Positions 8,356 to 17,985 are shown, counted from the stretch's first letter. The stretch is DNA of 64,000 bases from Schlegelella aquatica (GCF_026013905.1 NZ_CP110257.1:2192001-2256000), one strand, 5' to 3'. The notes: generated from the sequence alone by a model not told the origin. Numbers and translations are program-made.

Positions 8356-9882
8356 ATGAGCACCACCATCCGATACGACGACCTCGTCGAAAGCGTGGCC
8401 GCGGCCCTGCAGTACATCTCCTACTACCACCCGGCCGACTACATCGCCCACTTGGCCCGCGCCTATGAGCGCGAGGAGTCGCCGGCCGCCAAGGACGCCA
8501 TCGCGCAGATCCTGACCAACTCGCGCATGTGCGCCGAAGGCAAGCGCCCGATCTGCCAGGACACCGGCATCGTCAACGTGTTCCTCAAGATCGGCATGGA
8601 CGTGCGCTGGGAGGGCTTTTCCGGCTCGATCGCCGACGCGATCAACGAGGGCGTGCGGCGCGGCTACCTGAACCCCGAGAACAAGCTGCGCGCCTCGGTG
8701 CTCGACGACCCGCAGTTCGAGCGCAAGAACACGAAGGACAACACCCCCGCCGTCATCCACATGGAGGTGGTGCCGGGCGACAAGGTGGACGTCATCGTCG
8801 CGGCCAAGGGCGGCGGCTCGGAGAACAAGTCCAAGTTCGTGATGATGAACCCGAGCGACAACCTGGTCGACTGGGTGCTCAAGACGGTGCCGCAAATGGG
8901 CGCCGGCTGGTGCCCGCCCGGCATGCTGGGCATCGGCATCGGTGGCACCGCCGAAAAAGCGATGCTGCTGGCCAAGGAAGCGCTGATGGAGGACATCGAC
9001 ATGTACGAGCTCCAGCAGCGCGGCCCGCGCAACAAGCTGGAGGAGCTGCGGCTGGAGCTGTACGAGAAGGTCAACGCGCTGGGCATCGGGGCCCAGGGCC
9101 TGGGGGGCCTGACGACGGTGCTGGACGTCAAGATCAAGATGTACCCGACCCACGCGGCCTCCAAGCCGGTGGCGATGATCCCGAACTGCGCTGCCACGCG
9201 CCATGCGCACTTCGTGCTGGACGGCTCCGGCCCGGCCTACCTCGAGCCGCCGAGCCTGGACCTGTGGCCCGACGTCAACTGGGCGCCGGACTACAACAAG
9301 AGCCGCCGCGTCAACCTGGACACGCTGACACGCGAAGAGGTCGCGAGCTGGAAGCAAGGCGAGACGCTGCTCTTGTCCGGCAAGATGCTCACCGGCCGCG
9401 ACGCCGCGCACAAGCGCATCCAGGACATGCTCGCCCGTGGCGAGAAGCTGCCGGTGGACTTCACCAACCGCGTCATCTACTACGTCGGCCCGGTGGACCC
9501 GGTGCGCGACGAGGTGGTCGGCCCGGCCGGCCCCACCACCGCCACGCGCATGGACAAGTTCACCGAGATGATGCTGGCCCAGACGGGCCTGATCGCGATG
9601 ATCGGCAAGGCCGAGCGCGGCCCGGTGGCCATCGAGGCGATCAAGAAGCACCAGAGCGCCTACCTGATGGCGGTCGGCGGGGCGGCCTACCTCGTCTCGA
9701 AGGCGATCAAGTCGGCCAAAGTCGTCGGCTTCGAGGACCTCGGCATGGAAGCGATCTACGAGTTCGAGGTCAAGGACATGCCGGTGACGGTGGCCGTCGA
9801 TGCAGGCGGCACCAGCGCCCACATCGAGGGCCCGAAAGTCTGGCAGGCCAAGATCGGCAAGATCCCGGTCGCGGCGGTCTGA
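8356..9882 (+). CDS. class I fumarate hydratase (4Fe-4S, FumA/B type)
   Basis: A 508-residue oxygen-sensitive class I fumarase that interconverts fumarate and malate in the TCA cycle. The N-terminal alpha domain carries Cys67 in PICQDTG and a later Cys in GAGWCPPGM. A third Cys is in MIPNCAATRHAHF. Together these match the three cluster ligands of the family. The beta domain includes TTATRMDKFTEMML. The start (MSTTIRYDD) gives a normal family length; a longer open frame upstream lacks conservation. It is divergent from mnhA, and its TGA stop is followed at once by one copy of the hairpin repeat. Confidence 0.95.
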   Translation: MSTTIRYDDLVESVAAALQYISYYHPADYIAHLARAYEREESPAAKDAIAQILTNSRMCAEGKRPICQDTGIVNVFLKIGMDVRWEGFSGSIADAINEGVRRGYLNPENKLRASVLDDPQFERKNTKDNTPAVIHMEVVPGDKVDVIVAAKGGGSENKSKFVMMNPSDNLVDWVLKTVPQMGAGWCPPGMLGIGIGGTAEKAMLLAKEALMEDIDMYELQQRGPRNKLEELRLELYEKVNALGIGAQGLGGLTTVLDVKIKMYPTHAASKPVAMIPNCAATRHAHFVLDGSGPAYLEPPSLDLWPDVNWAPDYNKSRRVNLDTLTREEVASWKQGETLLLSGKMLTGRDAAHKRIQDMLARGEKLPVDFTNRVIYYVGPVDPVRDEVVGPAGPTTATRMDKFTEMMLAQTGLIAMIGKAERGPVAIEAIKKHQSAYLMAVGGAAYLVSKAIKSAKVVGFEDLGMEAIYEFEVKDMPVTVAVDAGGTSAHIEGPKVWQAKIGKIPVAAV

Positions 9883-9960
9883 GGCCTGGCGCTCGGCCGC
9901 CCGGAGCCGGGCCGTCACTTCCGTGGGGGGTGGGGCGTACGCCCCGGGGGCGAAGATACA
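9883..9960 (-). repeat. single 78-bp copy of the stop-codon-adjacent hairpin repeat
   Basis: This 78-base element begins on the base after the fumarase TGA. It matches, in inverted orientation, the units repeated at 21876-22100. Bases 9883-9890 pair with 9906-9913 (GGCCTGGC with GCCGGGCC, one G-U pair in RNA) around a 15-base loop. The central block contains the perfect palindrome GGGGCGTACGCCCC. The second stem seen in the other copies (ACCCCC with GGGGGT) is degraded here. It fills the first half of the gap to the convergent mscS gene. A further small hairpin (AGGCCC with GGGCCT) follows at 9961-9977. Confidence 0.75.
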
Positions 9961-10039
9961 AGGCCCTCGCGGGGCCTCGCCTCCTCGGGGCCAAGCCCTG
10001 TCGCCGAGGCCCCCTAGCCGCCCTCCCCGGCCCCTGTCT

Positions 10040-11359
10040 TCAGGCCGCCGCTCGCTGGGTGTCGGCCGTCTCCTGCGGGCGCGCGGGGCCCTGCGCCGAA
10101 GCGTCGGGGCCGCCGATCACTCGCAGCACCCGTTGGGGGTACGGGATCTCGACGCCCTCGCGCTCGAACAGGTTCAGGATCGCCAGGTTGACGTCCGAGC
10201 GCACGTTGGCCTGGCCGTTCTCCGGGTCGGCGATCCAGAAGTACACGGTCAGTTCCAGGCCGTCCGCCGCGAAGCCGGTGAGATGGCACGACGGCCCCGG
10301 GTCCTTCATCACCCGTTCGACCGCCGAGACGACCTCCACCACCTTGGCGCGCAGCGCCGCCACGTCGGTGCCGTACGCCACCTGCACCACGCTTTGGAGC
10401 AGCACGTGGCGGTCGGCCAGCGAGCAGTTCTCGACGCGGGTGGTGATGAGGGTCTCGTTCGGGACGATCGACTCGCGCCCGTTCGGCGCGCGGATGACGG
10501 TGTAGCGGGTCGTGATGTCGGTGATCCACCCCTCGAAGTTGTCCACGCGCACGTAGTCGCCGATGCGCAACGAGCGCTCGGCCAGGATCACGAAGCCGCT
10601 CACGTAGTTGGCCGCGAGCTTCTGCAGGCCGAAGCCGATGCCCACCCCCAGCGCGCCGCTGAGCACCGACAGGGCGGTGAGGTCGATGCCGACGGCCGAC
10701 AGAGCGACGAGCAGCCCCACGAACAAGAGCACCGCGCGCAACAGGTTGGCGCCCGCCTTGCGCAGCGAGAGTTGCTCGCCCACCGCTCCTTTCAGCAGGC
10801 GGGCCTCGACGGCGGACGAGACCCACAGCGCGATCATCATCACGAAACCGGCCGACAGCGTCCCCTCGATGATCTTGCGCAGCGACACCTGCGTCTTGCC
10901 GAACGACCACCGGATCTGATCGAGTTCCTCCATCAGCACGGGCAGCACCCCGGTGACCCAGAGCACCACCGCCAGCCAGGCCATCCACGAGATGGTGCGC
11001 TCGGCCGCGCGCACCATGCCCGAGGCCGGAAAGGCGACCGACAGCACCCGCACGCTGAGCCGGATGACGGCCAGCGACAGCAGCACCGGGATGGCGAGCC
11101 GGAAGACGGCGGGGGGCACCACCGAGGCGAGGGCCAGCTTGGCGCCGAAAACGAAAGCCAGCGCCAGCACCGGAAAGAGCACCCCGTCGAAGATGCGGCG
11201 GCCGAACCACACGGAGTGGTGCCCCGACCGCGCCCCTCGGAGCAGCCGCACGACGCCCCAGGCCAGCAGGATGCAGGCCAGGACTACCGCGAGTTCGACG
11301 AGGGCCGAGGGGCGGGCGATGGCGCGCAGCAGCGCTTCGAAGTCGGTGGTGGGCATCAT
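10040..11359 (-). CDS. MscS-family mechanosensitive ion channel
   Basis: A 439-residue inner-membrane channel of the MscS superfamily, which opens under membrane tension to release solutes during osmotic downshock. About six hydrophobic segments precede the pore-lining helix and beta domain. The signature is visible in GALGVGIGFGLQKLAANYVSG, followed by ILAERSLRIGDYVRVDNFEG. The C-terminal alpha/beta domain ends in an alanine- and glutamine-rich tail. Two adjacent ATG codons could serve as the start. The gene stands alone, convergent with fumarase. Confidence 0.92.
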   Translation of the reverse strand: MMPTTDFEALLRAIARPSALVELAVVLACILLAWGVVRLLRGARSGHHSVWFGRRIFDGVLFPVLALAFVFGAKLALASVVPPAVFRLAIPVLLSLAVIRLSVRVLSVAFPASGMVRAAERTISWMAWLAVVLWVTGVLPVLMEELDQIRWSFGKTQVSLRKIIEGTLSAGFVMMIALWVSSAVEARLLKGAVGEQLSLRKAGANLLRAVLLFVGLLVALSAVGIDLTALSVLSGALGVGIGFGLQKLAANYVSGFVILAERSLRIGDYVRVDNFEGWITDITTRYTVIRAPNGRESIVPNETLITTRVENCSLADRHVLLQSVVQVAYGTDVAALRAKVVEVVSAVERVMKDPGPSCHLTGFAADGLELTVYFWIADPENGQANVRSDVNLAILNLFEREGVEIPYPQRVLRVIGGPDASAQGPARPQETADTQRAAA

Positions 11360-11463
11360 GGAGGCATCCGGCGGCGCGAGCCGCCCTGGCGCGTCAGGGG
11401 CTCAAAGGATAGCGTCGGCCGCGGCCGCTGTCGGCACGCCGCACCGCCGCGCCGTCGACCCCT

Positions 11464-12399
11464 TCACACCCCGGCCAGCACGCGCAGGTGCGCCGTGACG
11501 CTGCGGCCCAGCGCCAAGAGGTTGTAGCCGCCCTCGAGACACGAGACGATGCGCCCCTTGGCGTACCGCTCGGCCACGTCCTTGATCCGGCGGGTGATCC
11601 ACTCGTAGTCGGCCTCCACCAGACCCAGCTGCCCCATGTCGTCCTCGCGGTGGCCGTCGAAGCCCGCCGAGATGAAGATCATCTCCGGCTTGAAGCGCTC
11701 GAGGCGCGGAATCCAGATGCTCTCGATCAGCTCACGGATCTCCATCCCGCGGGTGTAGGCCGGCACGGGGAGGTTGACCATGTTGTCGGCAGCCGGGGCG
11801 TCCCCGCTGTAGGGGTAGAACGGATGCTGGAAGAAGCTGACCATCAGCACCCGGTCGTCGCCGGCGAGGATGTCTTCGGTGCCGTTGCCGTGATGCACGT
11901 CGAAGTCCACCACGGCCACGCGCTTGAGTCGCCGCACGTCCAGCGCATGCCGCGCCGCGACGGCGACGTTGTTGAAGAAGCAAAAGCCCATCGCCCGGTC
12001 CCGGGTCGCGTGGTGCCCCGGCGGGCGCACCGCGCAGAAGGCGTTGTCGAGCTCCCGGTCGATCACGGCATCGGTCGCCGCCACGGCGGCTCCGGCCGAG
12101 CGCAGGGCGGCGGCGAGCGTATGGGGGCCGATGGCGGTGTCCGGGTCGACCGAGCGGCGCTCGCCGGTGGCCGCGACCTGCTGCATCAGGTCCTTCAGGT
12201 TGGCGACGTAGGCGGCGTGGTGAGCGAGCTGAAGATCCCGGTCCTGCGCCAAGGGGGCTGCGCGGTGCTCCAGGGCCACGTCAACGCCGCTGGCGAGCAA
12301 CTGGTCGTGGATGGCGTCGAGGCGTTCGGGGCATTCGGGGTGGCCGCGGCCCATGTCGTGCCGTCGGCAGTCGGGGTGGCTGAAGTAGCCGGTGGCCAT
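11464..12399 (-). CDS. histone deacetylase family protein (acetylpolyamine/acuC-like hydrolase)
   Basis: A 311-residue zinc-dependent deacetylase-fold enzyme. Bacterial members act on acetylpolyamines or other small acetylamides rather than histones. Active-site motifs are present: RPPGHHA (tandem His), DFDVHHGNGT (zinc ligands) and ISAGFDGH. The start was set at MATGYFSHPDC, where family similarity begins, although the frame is open 20 codons further upstream. It is divergent from moxR, with about 50 bases between the two start codons. The substrate cannot be read from the sequence. Confidence 0.9.
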   Translation of the reverse strand: MATGYFSHPDCRRHDMGRGHPECPERLDAIHDQLLASGVDVALEHRAAPLAQDRDLQLAHHAAYVANLKDLMQQVAATGERRSVDPDTAIGPHTLAAALRSAGAAVAATDAVIDRELDNAFCAVRPPGHHATRDRAMGFCFFNNVAVAARHALDVRRLKRVAVVDFDVHHGNGTEDILAGDDRVLMVSFFQHPFYPYSGDAPAADNMVNLPVPAYTRGMEIRELIESIWIPRLERFKPEMIFISAGFDGHREDDMGQLGLVEADYEWITRRIKDVAERYAKGRIVSCLEGGYNLLALGRSVTAHLRVLAGV

Positions 12400-12451
12400 C
12401 GTGAAGTTTGTCCCCGTCGAGGTCTTGAAGATTCGGTTAAGGTGCGCGGCC

Positions 12452-13378
12452 ATGACCACGCCCTTGCATGCTCGGCTTCAGCGCCTGCTCGATCAGATTA
12501 ACACGATCATCGTCGGCAAACAGGCCCAGGTGCGGGACTCCATCGCCTGCCTGCTGGCCGGCGGGCACCTGCTGATCGAGGACGTCCCCGGCGTGGGCAA
12601 GACCACCCTCGCGCACGCCTTGGCCGTCTCGCTCGGCCTGCGCTTCGCGCGGGTGCAGTTCACCGCGGACTTGATGCCCTCGGACCTGGTGGGGGTGAGC
12701 GTGTACGAGCGCGGCAAGGAGGCCTTCGTCTTTCACCCCGGGCCGGTGTTCACGCAGGTGCTCCTGGCCGACGAGATCAACCGTGCGGGCCCGAAGACGC
12801 AGAGCGCCTTGTTGGAGGCCATGGAGGAGCACCAGGTGACGGTCGAGGGAGAGACCCGGGCGCTGCCCTCGCCGTTCTTCGTGATCGCCACCCAGAATCC
12901 GAACGACCAGCTCGGCACCTACCCGCTGCCCGAGTCTCAGCTCGACCGGTTCCTCATGTGCATCACGCTCGGCTACCCCGACCGCGCCTCGGAGCGCCAG
13001 CTGCTCGCGGGTTCCGATCGGCGCGCGGCGATCGAGCAGCTCCAGCCGGTGATGACGCCTGCCGAGTTGCTGGAGGCACAACAGGCCGTGCGCGCCGTCC
13101 ATGCATCGGACGCCCTGCTGGACTACCTCCAGGACCTGATCGCGGCCACGCGCTCGGGCCAGTGGTTCGTCGAGGGGCTGAGCCCGCGTGCCGGCATCGC
13201 GGTGCTGCGCGCCGCCAAGGCGCGGGCATTGCTCGACCGCCGCGACTACGTGGCGCCGGACGACGTGCAGGCCATCCTGCCGCAAACGGTCGCGCACCGG
13301 CTCGTGCCTGCGGCCGGCAGCGGACGGGGACGCGCCGAGCAGGTGCGGGCGATGATCGAGGCCGTGCCTCTGCCTTGA
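12452..13378 (+). CDS. MoxR-family AAA+ ATPase
   Basis: A 308-residue AAA+ ATPase of the MoxR group, thought to act as a chaperone for protein-complex assembly. Walker A is GVGKTT at residues 47-52, Walker B is LLADEINRA near residue 106, and a sensor-1 region reads VIATQNPNDQ. The C-terminal lid domain is complete. The ATG at 12452 (MTTPLHARL) is preferred over an open upstream extension. The next gene, a DUF58 protein, follows directly, as in the widespread MoxR-DUF58-transglutaminase operon. Confidence 0.93.
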   Translation: MTTPLHARLQRLLDQINTIIVGKQAQVRDSIACLLAGGHLLIEDVPGVGKTTLAHALAVSLGLRFARVQFTADLMPSDLVGVSVYERGKEAFVFHPGPVFTQVLLADEINRAGPKTQSALLEAMEEHQVTVEGETRALPSPFFVIATQNPNDQLGTYPLPESQLDRFLMCITLGYPDRASERQLLAGSDRRAAIEQLQPVMTPAELLEAQQAVRAVHASDALLDYLQDLIAATRSGQWFVEGLSPRAGIAVLRAAKARALLDRRDYVAPDDVQAILPQTVAHRLVPAAGSGRGRAEQVRAMIEAVPLP

Positions 13379-13389
13379 ACGCGCTCGGC

Positions 13390-14376
13390 ATGGCGGCCTC
13401 CCCTTTGCCGGCCCTCGACCCCCGGCCCGCGGGCTGGAGAGCGCGCGTGCGCCACTGGTGGCTCGCGCGCCTGCCGGCCGACGACGCCCTCACCCTGACG
13501 CAGCGCAACGTCTACATCCTGCCGACCGGCGCCGGCCTCGCGTACGCGGGCACGCTCGTCGTGCTGCTGCTCGCCTCCATCAACTACCAGCTCAGTCTGG
13601 GCTACCTGCTCACCTTCCTGCTCGCCGGTGCCGGCATCGCGGCGATGCACCTCACGCACGCCAACCTGCGCGGCCTGCAACTGCGCCTCAAGCCTCCGGC
13701 CCCGGTGTTTGCCGGCGAGGCGGCTCACCTGGACGTGACCCTGACCAGCCCGTCGAGCCGCCCGCGCTTCGGCATCGGCCTGCGGCCGCACGAGGGCGAG
13801 TCGGGCTGGGTTTGGACGGACGTGGGCGCCCAGGCGCAGGGGCAGGCGCGTCTGGCCGTGCGCCTTCCGCGCCGCGGCTGGCACCCGCTGCCCGTGCTCG
13901 TCGTCGAGACGCGATTCCCGCTCGGCGTCTTCCGGGTCTGGTCGGTCTGGCGACCCGCCGCCCGCGCCCTCGCGTACCCCAAGCCCGAGGAGCCGGCCCC
14001 GCCCCTGCCCGCCGGCGCCGGCCCGGCGCAGGACCAAGGGCCCCGCCGCACGGCCGAAGGCGGCGACACGGAGGGCGTGCGGGCCTACCGCCGGGGCGAT
14101 CCGCTCAAGACGGTGCTGTGGAAGAAGGCGGCCAAGAACGACGAGCTCGTGAGCCGCGAGATGGCGCTGCCCCTGGCACGGCAAGTGTGGCTGGACTACG
14201 CGGCCGCCGGGGTGGCCGACGTGGAAACGCGGCTCTCGCGTCTGGCCGCCTGGGTGCTCGCCGCCGAGGCGAGGGGCGTCCTCTACGGACTGCGCCTGCC
14301 GGGCCTCGAACTCGGGCCCGACCACGGCGAGGCGCACAAGCGGCGCTGCCTGACGGCCCTGGCGGAATGGGGATGA
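13390..14376 (+). CDS. DUF58 domain-containing membrane protein
   Basis: A 328-residue protein with two adjacent transmembrane helices near residues 45-95, followed by a soluble region. The DUF58 signature appears in EGVRAYRRGDPLKTVLWKKA near residue 235. The family is the usual partner of MoxR ATPases; its biochemical role is unknown. A TTG five codons upstream, overlapping the moxR stop, is an alternative start. The stop codon overlaps the next start as ATGA. Confidence 0.9.
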   Translation: MAASPLPALDPRPAGWRARVRHWWLARLPADDALTLTQRNVYILPTGAGLAYAGTLVVLLLASINYQLSLGYLLTFLLAGAGIAAMHLTHANLRGLQLRLKPPAPVFAGEAAHLDVTLTSPSSRPRFGIGLRPHEGESGWVWTDVGAQAQGQARLAVRLPRRGWHPLPVLVVETRFPLGVFRVWSVWRPAARALAYPKPEEPAPPLPAGAGPAQDQGPRRTAEGGDTEGVRAYRRGDPLKTVLWKKAAKNDELVSREMALPLARQVWLDYAAAGVADVETRLSRLAAWVLAAEARGVLYGLRLPGLELGPDHGEAHKRRCLTALAEWG

Positions 14377-16586
14377 AGCGGATGACCGGCCCGACGTCGC
14401 CTATCGCCCAGCTGCGTTGGCCCGGCTGGCGCCACCTGCCGCGGGAGACGCGCGACACGCTCTTCCTGCTCGGCGTCATCGGGTGGGTGATCGCGCCTCA
14501 CGCGCTGCACCTGCCAGCGTGGTGCGTCGCGCTTGCGCTCGTGATGCTGCTGGTGCGCGCGACGCTGGCGCTCGGCCACCGGCCGATGCCGCCTCGGTGG
14601 CTCACGACGCTCGTGCTCGTCGGCGCTCTGGGGGCCACGTACCTGTCGCACGGCACCTTGGTGGGCAAGGACGCGGGTGTCACGCTCGTCGTGGTGCTGA
14701 TGTCGCTCAAGACGATGGAACTGCGGGCCCGCCGGGACGCCTTCGTGGTGTTCTTCCTCGGCTTCTTCCTCGTGCTCACGCACTTCCTGTACTCGCAGTC
14801 GCTGCTGCTGGCCGCCTCGATGCTGGTGGCCGTGTGGGCCCTGCTGACTGCGGTCGTCCTGGCGCACATGCCGGTGGGCCACCCGTCGCTGGCGGCCGCC
14901 GCCCGCCTGGCGCTGCGCATGTGCCTCTTCGGGGCACCGGTGATGTTCGCGCTCTTCGTGCTGTTCCCGCGGTTCGGCCCGCTGTGGGGGCTGCCGGAGG
15001 ATGCGACCTCGGGGCGCACCGGTCTCGGCAACTCGATGCGCATGGGCTCGGTGGCCGAGCTGGCGTTGGACGACGGGGTGGCCATGCGGGTGCGCTTCCT
15101 CGGGGCGGCGCCCCCGCCCGAGGCGCTGTACTTCCGCGGGCCGGTGCTCGCCGCCTTCGACGGCCGCGAGTGGCGCCCCCTGCGCGAAAGCGCCTGGGAG
15201 CCGGCCCAGCGGGTGCCGGCCGCGCTCCAGGTGGAGGGCCCGGGGTGGGCCTACGAGCTGACCCTCGAGCCGACCAAGGTCGCCGTCATCCCCACGCTGG
15301 AGGCGACGCCGCAGCTGCCCGCCTTCGACGAGTTGCAGCCCCGGCGACGAGCCGACCTGCAATGGGTGCTGCCGCGGCCGCTGATGGAGCGGCACCGCGT
15401 GGAGGCGGTCGCCTACCTGCGCTTTCGCCACGGGCCGCGCGAGCCGGTGCTGGGCCTGCAGGACTACCTGCAGCTTCCGCCCGGCTATAACCCGCGCACG
15501 CTGGCCTGGGCGGCCGCCTTGCGCCGCGACCCGCGCTATGCCCGGGCGGACGCGGACACCCTGGCCCGGGCGGTGCTCGCGCACATCCGCAGGGGCGGAT
15601 TCAGCTACACCCTGTCGCCCGGGCTCTACGGAGACGCCGAGGGCCGCCATGCCATCGACGAGTTCTGGCTGGACCGCAAGGCCGGCTTCTGCGAGCACTT
15701 CGCGGCGGCCTTCGTCGTGGTGATGCGCGCGCTGGACGTGCCTGCGCGCATCGTCACCGGCTACCAGGGCGCCGAGCGCAACCCGCTGGACGGCTACTAC
15801 CTGGTGCGGCACAGCCACGCACACGCATGGGCCGAGTACTGGCAGCCGGGCCGCGGCTGGGTGCGTGCCGATCCGACCGCCGCCGTCGCGCCCGAGCGCA
15901 TCGAACACGCCGTCGCACTGCGCCCGGCCCCCGGGCTCGTGCAATCGGCACTGCAAGCGGTGAATGCGCAGTTCTGGCTGGATCTGCGCCACCGATGGGA
16001 GGCCCTCAACAACGCCTGGAACCAGTGGGTGCTCAACTACTCGCGCGGCCGGCAGCTCGACCTCTTGCGTCGGATCGGCTTTCGGGCGCCGGACTGGCGC
16101 GATCTGGCCCTGCTTCTGATCGGGCTGCTCGTGGCGGCCAGCACGGCCGCCGCGGCCTGGGCGTGGTGGGACCGCCAGCGGCAAGACCCTTGGGTGCGGC
16201 GTTACCAGCGGGTGCGCCGGCGGCTCGGCCGGCACGGCCTCCAGACGCCCCCGCACACGCCTCCCCGCACACTGGCGGTCCTGGCGCTCGAGCACTGGGG
16301 CGAGGCCGCCCGACCGCTCGCGCAGGCCCTGATCGAGCTCGAGGCGCAGCGCTACGCCCCCTCGTCAGCCCGGCTCGGGAGCAAGAAGACCGCCGCCTCA
16401 CTCCTGTCGCGCTGGGCCCGGGCGTTCCGGTCCGCTTCTACACTGGCAGGGCCTGCGGAGGAACGCCTGCTCCAGGCCCTTGCCCAGCTGCCGCCCTTGA
16501 CGCGGCCCGTCCGCGGCGGTGCATCGCCAGGCCCTGCCCCCGCTACAGTGGACGACCGGCCCGGTGTGCCGAGGCGGTCGCGTTGA
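14373..16586 (+). CDS. TgpA-type transglutaminase-like membrane protein (DUF3488 + transglutaminase core)
   Basis: A 737-residue protein. Its N-terminal DUF3488 region has five or six transmembrane helices within residues 1-190. A periplasmic transglutaminase-like domain follows, and another transmembrane helix lies near residue 575. The catalytic triad is visible as Cys440 in GFCEHFAAAF, His484 in SHAHAWAEYW and Asp500 in VRADPTAA. TgpA of Pseudomonas aeruginosa is the characterised relative, and it is essential there. The start was set at the ATG overlapping the DUF58 stop (ATGA). A segment of about 90 residues at the C-terminus is low in conservation features. Confidence 0.9.
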   Translation: MKRMTGPTSPIAQLRWPGWRHLPRETRDTLFLLGVIGWVIAPHALHLPAWCVALALVMLLVRATLALGHRPMPPRWLTTLVLVGALGATYLSHGTLVGKDAGVTLVVVLMSLKTMELRARRDAFVVFFLGFFLVLTHFLYSQSLLLAASMLVAVWALLTAVVLAHMPVGHPSLAAAARLALRMCLFGAPVMFALFVLFPRFGPLWGLPEDATSGRTGLGNSMRMGSVAELALDDGVAMRVRFLGAAPPPEALYFRGPVLAAFDGREWRPLRESAWEPAQRVPAALQVEGPGWAYELTLEPTKVAVIPTLEATPQLPAFDELQPRRRADLQWVLPRPLMERHRVEAVAYLRFRHGPREPVLGLQDYLQLPPGYNPRTLAWAAALRRDPRYARADADTLARAVLAHIRRGGFSYTLSPGLYGDAEGRHAIDEFWLDRKAGFCEHFAAAFVVVMRALDVPARIVTGYQGAERNPLDGYYLVRHSHAHAWAEYWQPGRGWVRADPTAAVAPERIEHAVALRPAPGLVQSALQAVNAQFWLDLRHRWEALNNAWNQWVLNYSRGRQLDLLRRIGFRAPDWRDLALLLIGLLVAASTAAAAWAWWDRQRQDPWVRRYQRVRRRLGRHGLQTPPHTPPRTLAVLALEHWGEAARPLAQALIELEAQRYAPSSARLGSKKTAASLLSRWARAFRSASTLAGPAEERLLQALAQLPPLTRPVRGGASPGPAPATVDDRPGVPRRSR

Positions 16587-16652
16587 CGCGGCCCCGGGCC
16601 CCGCCCCATCACCTCGAATCCCACGGTCACATTCCCGTTTCCTCGCCCCCTG

Positions 16653-17726
16653 ATGCTCCGCCCCGTCCTACCCACCCTCTCGCTGCTCCTGGCGCTCTCG
16701 CTGGGGCTCCTGCCTCCTGCCGTCTGCGCTGGCCCTCGCAGCCGCACGGTGTCCGACCAGGCCCCGGACCTCGTCACTTACGGCAGCCGGGCTGACGTCC
16801 AGGCTTACGCGGAGGAGATCGCAGCCCGCCACCAGCTCGACGCCGCCTGGACGCGTGAAGTGCTCGCGCGCGCCCGCTACGTGCCCGCCGTGGCCCGGCT
16901 CATCATGCCCCCTCCCGCGGGAACGCCGAAGAACTGGGCCGCCTACCGCAGCCGGTTCATCGAGCCGCGGCGCATTCGCGCCGGCGTCGAGTTCTGGCGC
17001 ACGCACGAGCGATGGCTGAAGCAGGCGCAGGAGATGTACGGCGTGCCACCGGAGATCGTCGTCGGCATCGTCGGCGTCGAGACGCTCTACGGCCAGCACA
17101 TGGGCAACTTCCGCGTGCTCGATGCGCTGGCCACGCTGTCGTTCGACTTCCCCCCCGGGCGCAAGGACCGCACCGCCTTCTTCCGCGACGAGCTCGCGCA
17201 GTTCCTGGTGATGTGCCGCAGCGAAGGGCTCGACCCGGCCGAGGTGCGCGGCTCGTATGCCGGGGCGATGGGCATGCCCCAGTTCATGCCCAGCAGCTGG
17301 AACCGCTTCGCGGTGGACTTCGACGGCGACGGCCATGCCGACCTGCACCGCAGTGCCGCCGACGTGATCGGCAGCGTGGCCCACTACCTGGCCGAGTTTG
17401 GATGGCAGCGCGGCCAGCCCACGCACTACGAGGTGTCGGTGCCCGCCGACAGGGCCCAGCTCGCCGTCCTGCTCGGGCCGGACATCCTGCCCAGCTTTTC
17501 GCCGCAGGAGTTCCTCGAGCTCGGTGCCGCCTTGCCGGAGGAGGCACAGCGGCACCCGGGGAAGCTGGCGTTGGTCGAGCTGCAGAACGGCGAGGCCGCC
17601 CCGAGCTACGTCGCCGGGACCGAGAACTTCTATGTGATCACCCGCTACAACTGGTCGAGCTACTACGCCATGGCCGTGATCGAACTCGGACGGGCCGTGG
17701 CCGCCGTGGCGGCCGCCACACGGTGA
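16653..17726 (+). CDS. mltB: lytic murein transglycosylase B
   Basis: A 357-residue peptidoglycan lytic transglycosylase of the MltB (SLT_2) family. It cleaves the MurNAc-GlcNAc bond to form 1,6-anhydro ends in the periplasm. An N-terminal signal sequence is clear (residues 1-26). Cleavage is likely by signal peptidase I near VCA-GP, because the Cys context is not a good lipobox. The catalytic Glu143 sits in GIVGVETLYGQHMG. AGAMGMPQFMPSSW and a DFDGDGHADL segment are further family marks. It is probably its own transcription unit, 66 bases after tgpA. Confidence 0.92.
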   Translation: MLRPVLPTLSLLLALSLGLLPPAVCAGPRSRTVSDQAPDLVTYGSRADVQAYAEEIAARHQLDAAWTREVLARARYVPAVARLIMPPPAGTPKNWAAYRSRFIEPRRIRAGVEFWRTHERWLKQAQEMYGVPPEIVVGIVGVETLYGQHMGNFRVLDALATLSFDFPPGRKDRTAFFRDELAQFLVMCRSEGLDPAEVRGSYAGAMGMPQFMPSSWNRFAVDFDGDGHADLHRSAADVIGSVAHYLAEFGWQRGQPTHYEVSVPADRAQLAVLLGPDILPSFSPQEFLELGAALPEEAQRHPGKLALVELQNGEAAPSYVAGTENFYVITRYNWSSYYAMAVIELGRAVAAVAAATR

Positions 17727-17766
17727 GGCGGGTCAGCAGCGGCCTCCGGCGCCCCGGCAGACGGAC

Positions 17767-17985
17767 TCAGCGCCGGGCCGGCTGCGGCTCGAACGGCCAT
17801 TCCGCCGCCTCCAGCTCGACCACTTCCAAGCCCTCCCGCAGGTCCTGTGAGGAGTCCAGCCAGCCGTTGGGAGAGCGGGTCGCCGCGTCCCTGGGAATCG
17901 GACCGTAGAGAGCCGCACTGTCCAAGGTCGAAGGAGCGGCGTCGCGGGTGACAGTGCGAACGCGGGTCTTGCCGAACTTGAACAT
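17767..17985 (-). CDS. small conserved-type hypothetical protein, 72 aa
   Basis: I do not recognise a named family. The 72-residue protein starts MFKFGKTRVRTV and ends with a tryptophan-bearing acidic stretch (GLEVVELEAAEWPFEPQP). No signal peptide or membrane helix is seen. A plausible ribosome site (GAGGTG) precedes the ATG, and the composition is protein-like, so it is probably real. It lies between the convergent mltB and the comEC gene on the same strand. It looks cytoplasmic. Confidence 0.6.
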   Translation of the reverse strand: MFKFGKTRVRTVTRDAAPSTLDSAALYGPIPRDAATRSPNGWLDSSQDLREGLEVVELEAAEWPFEPQPARR

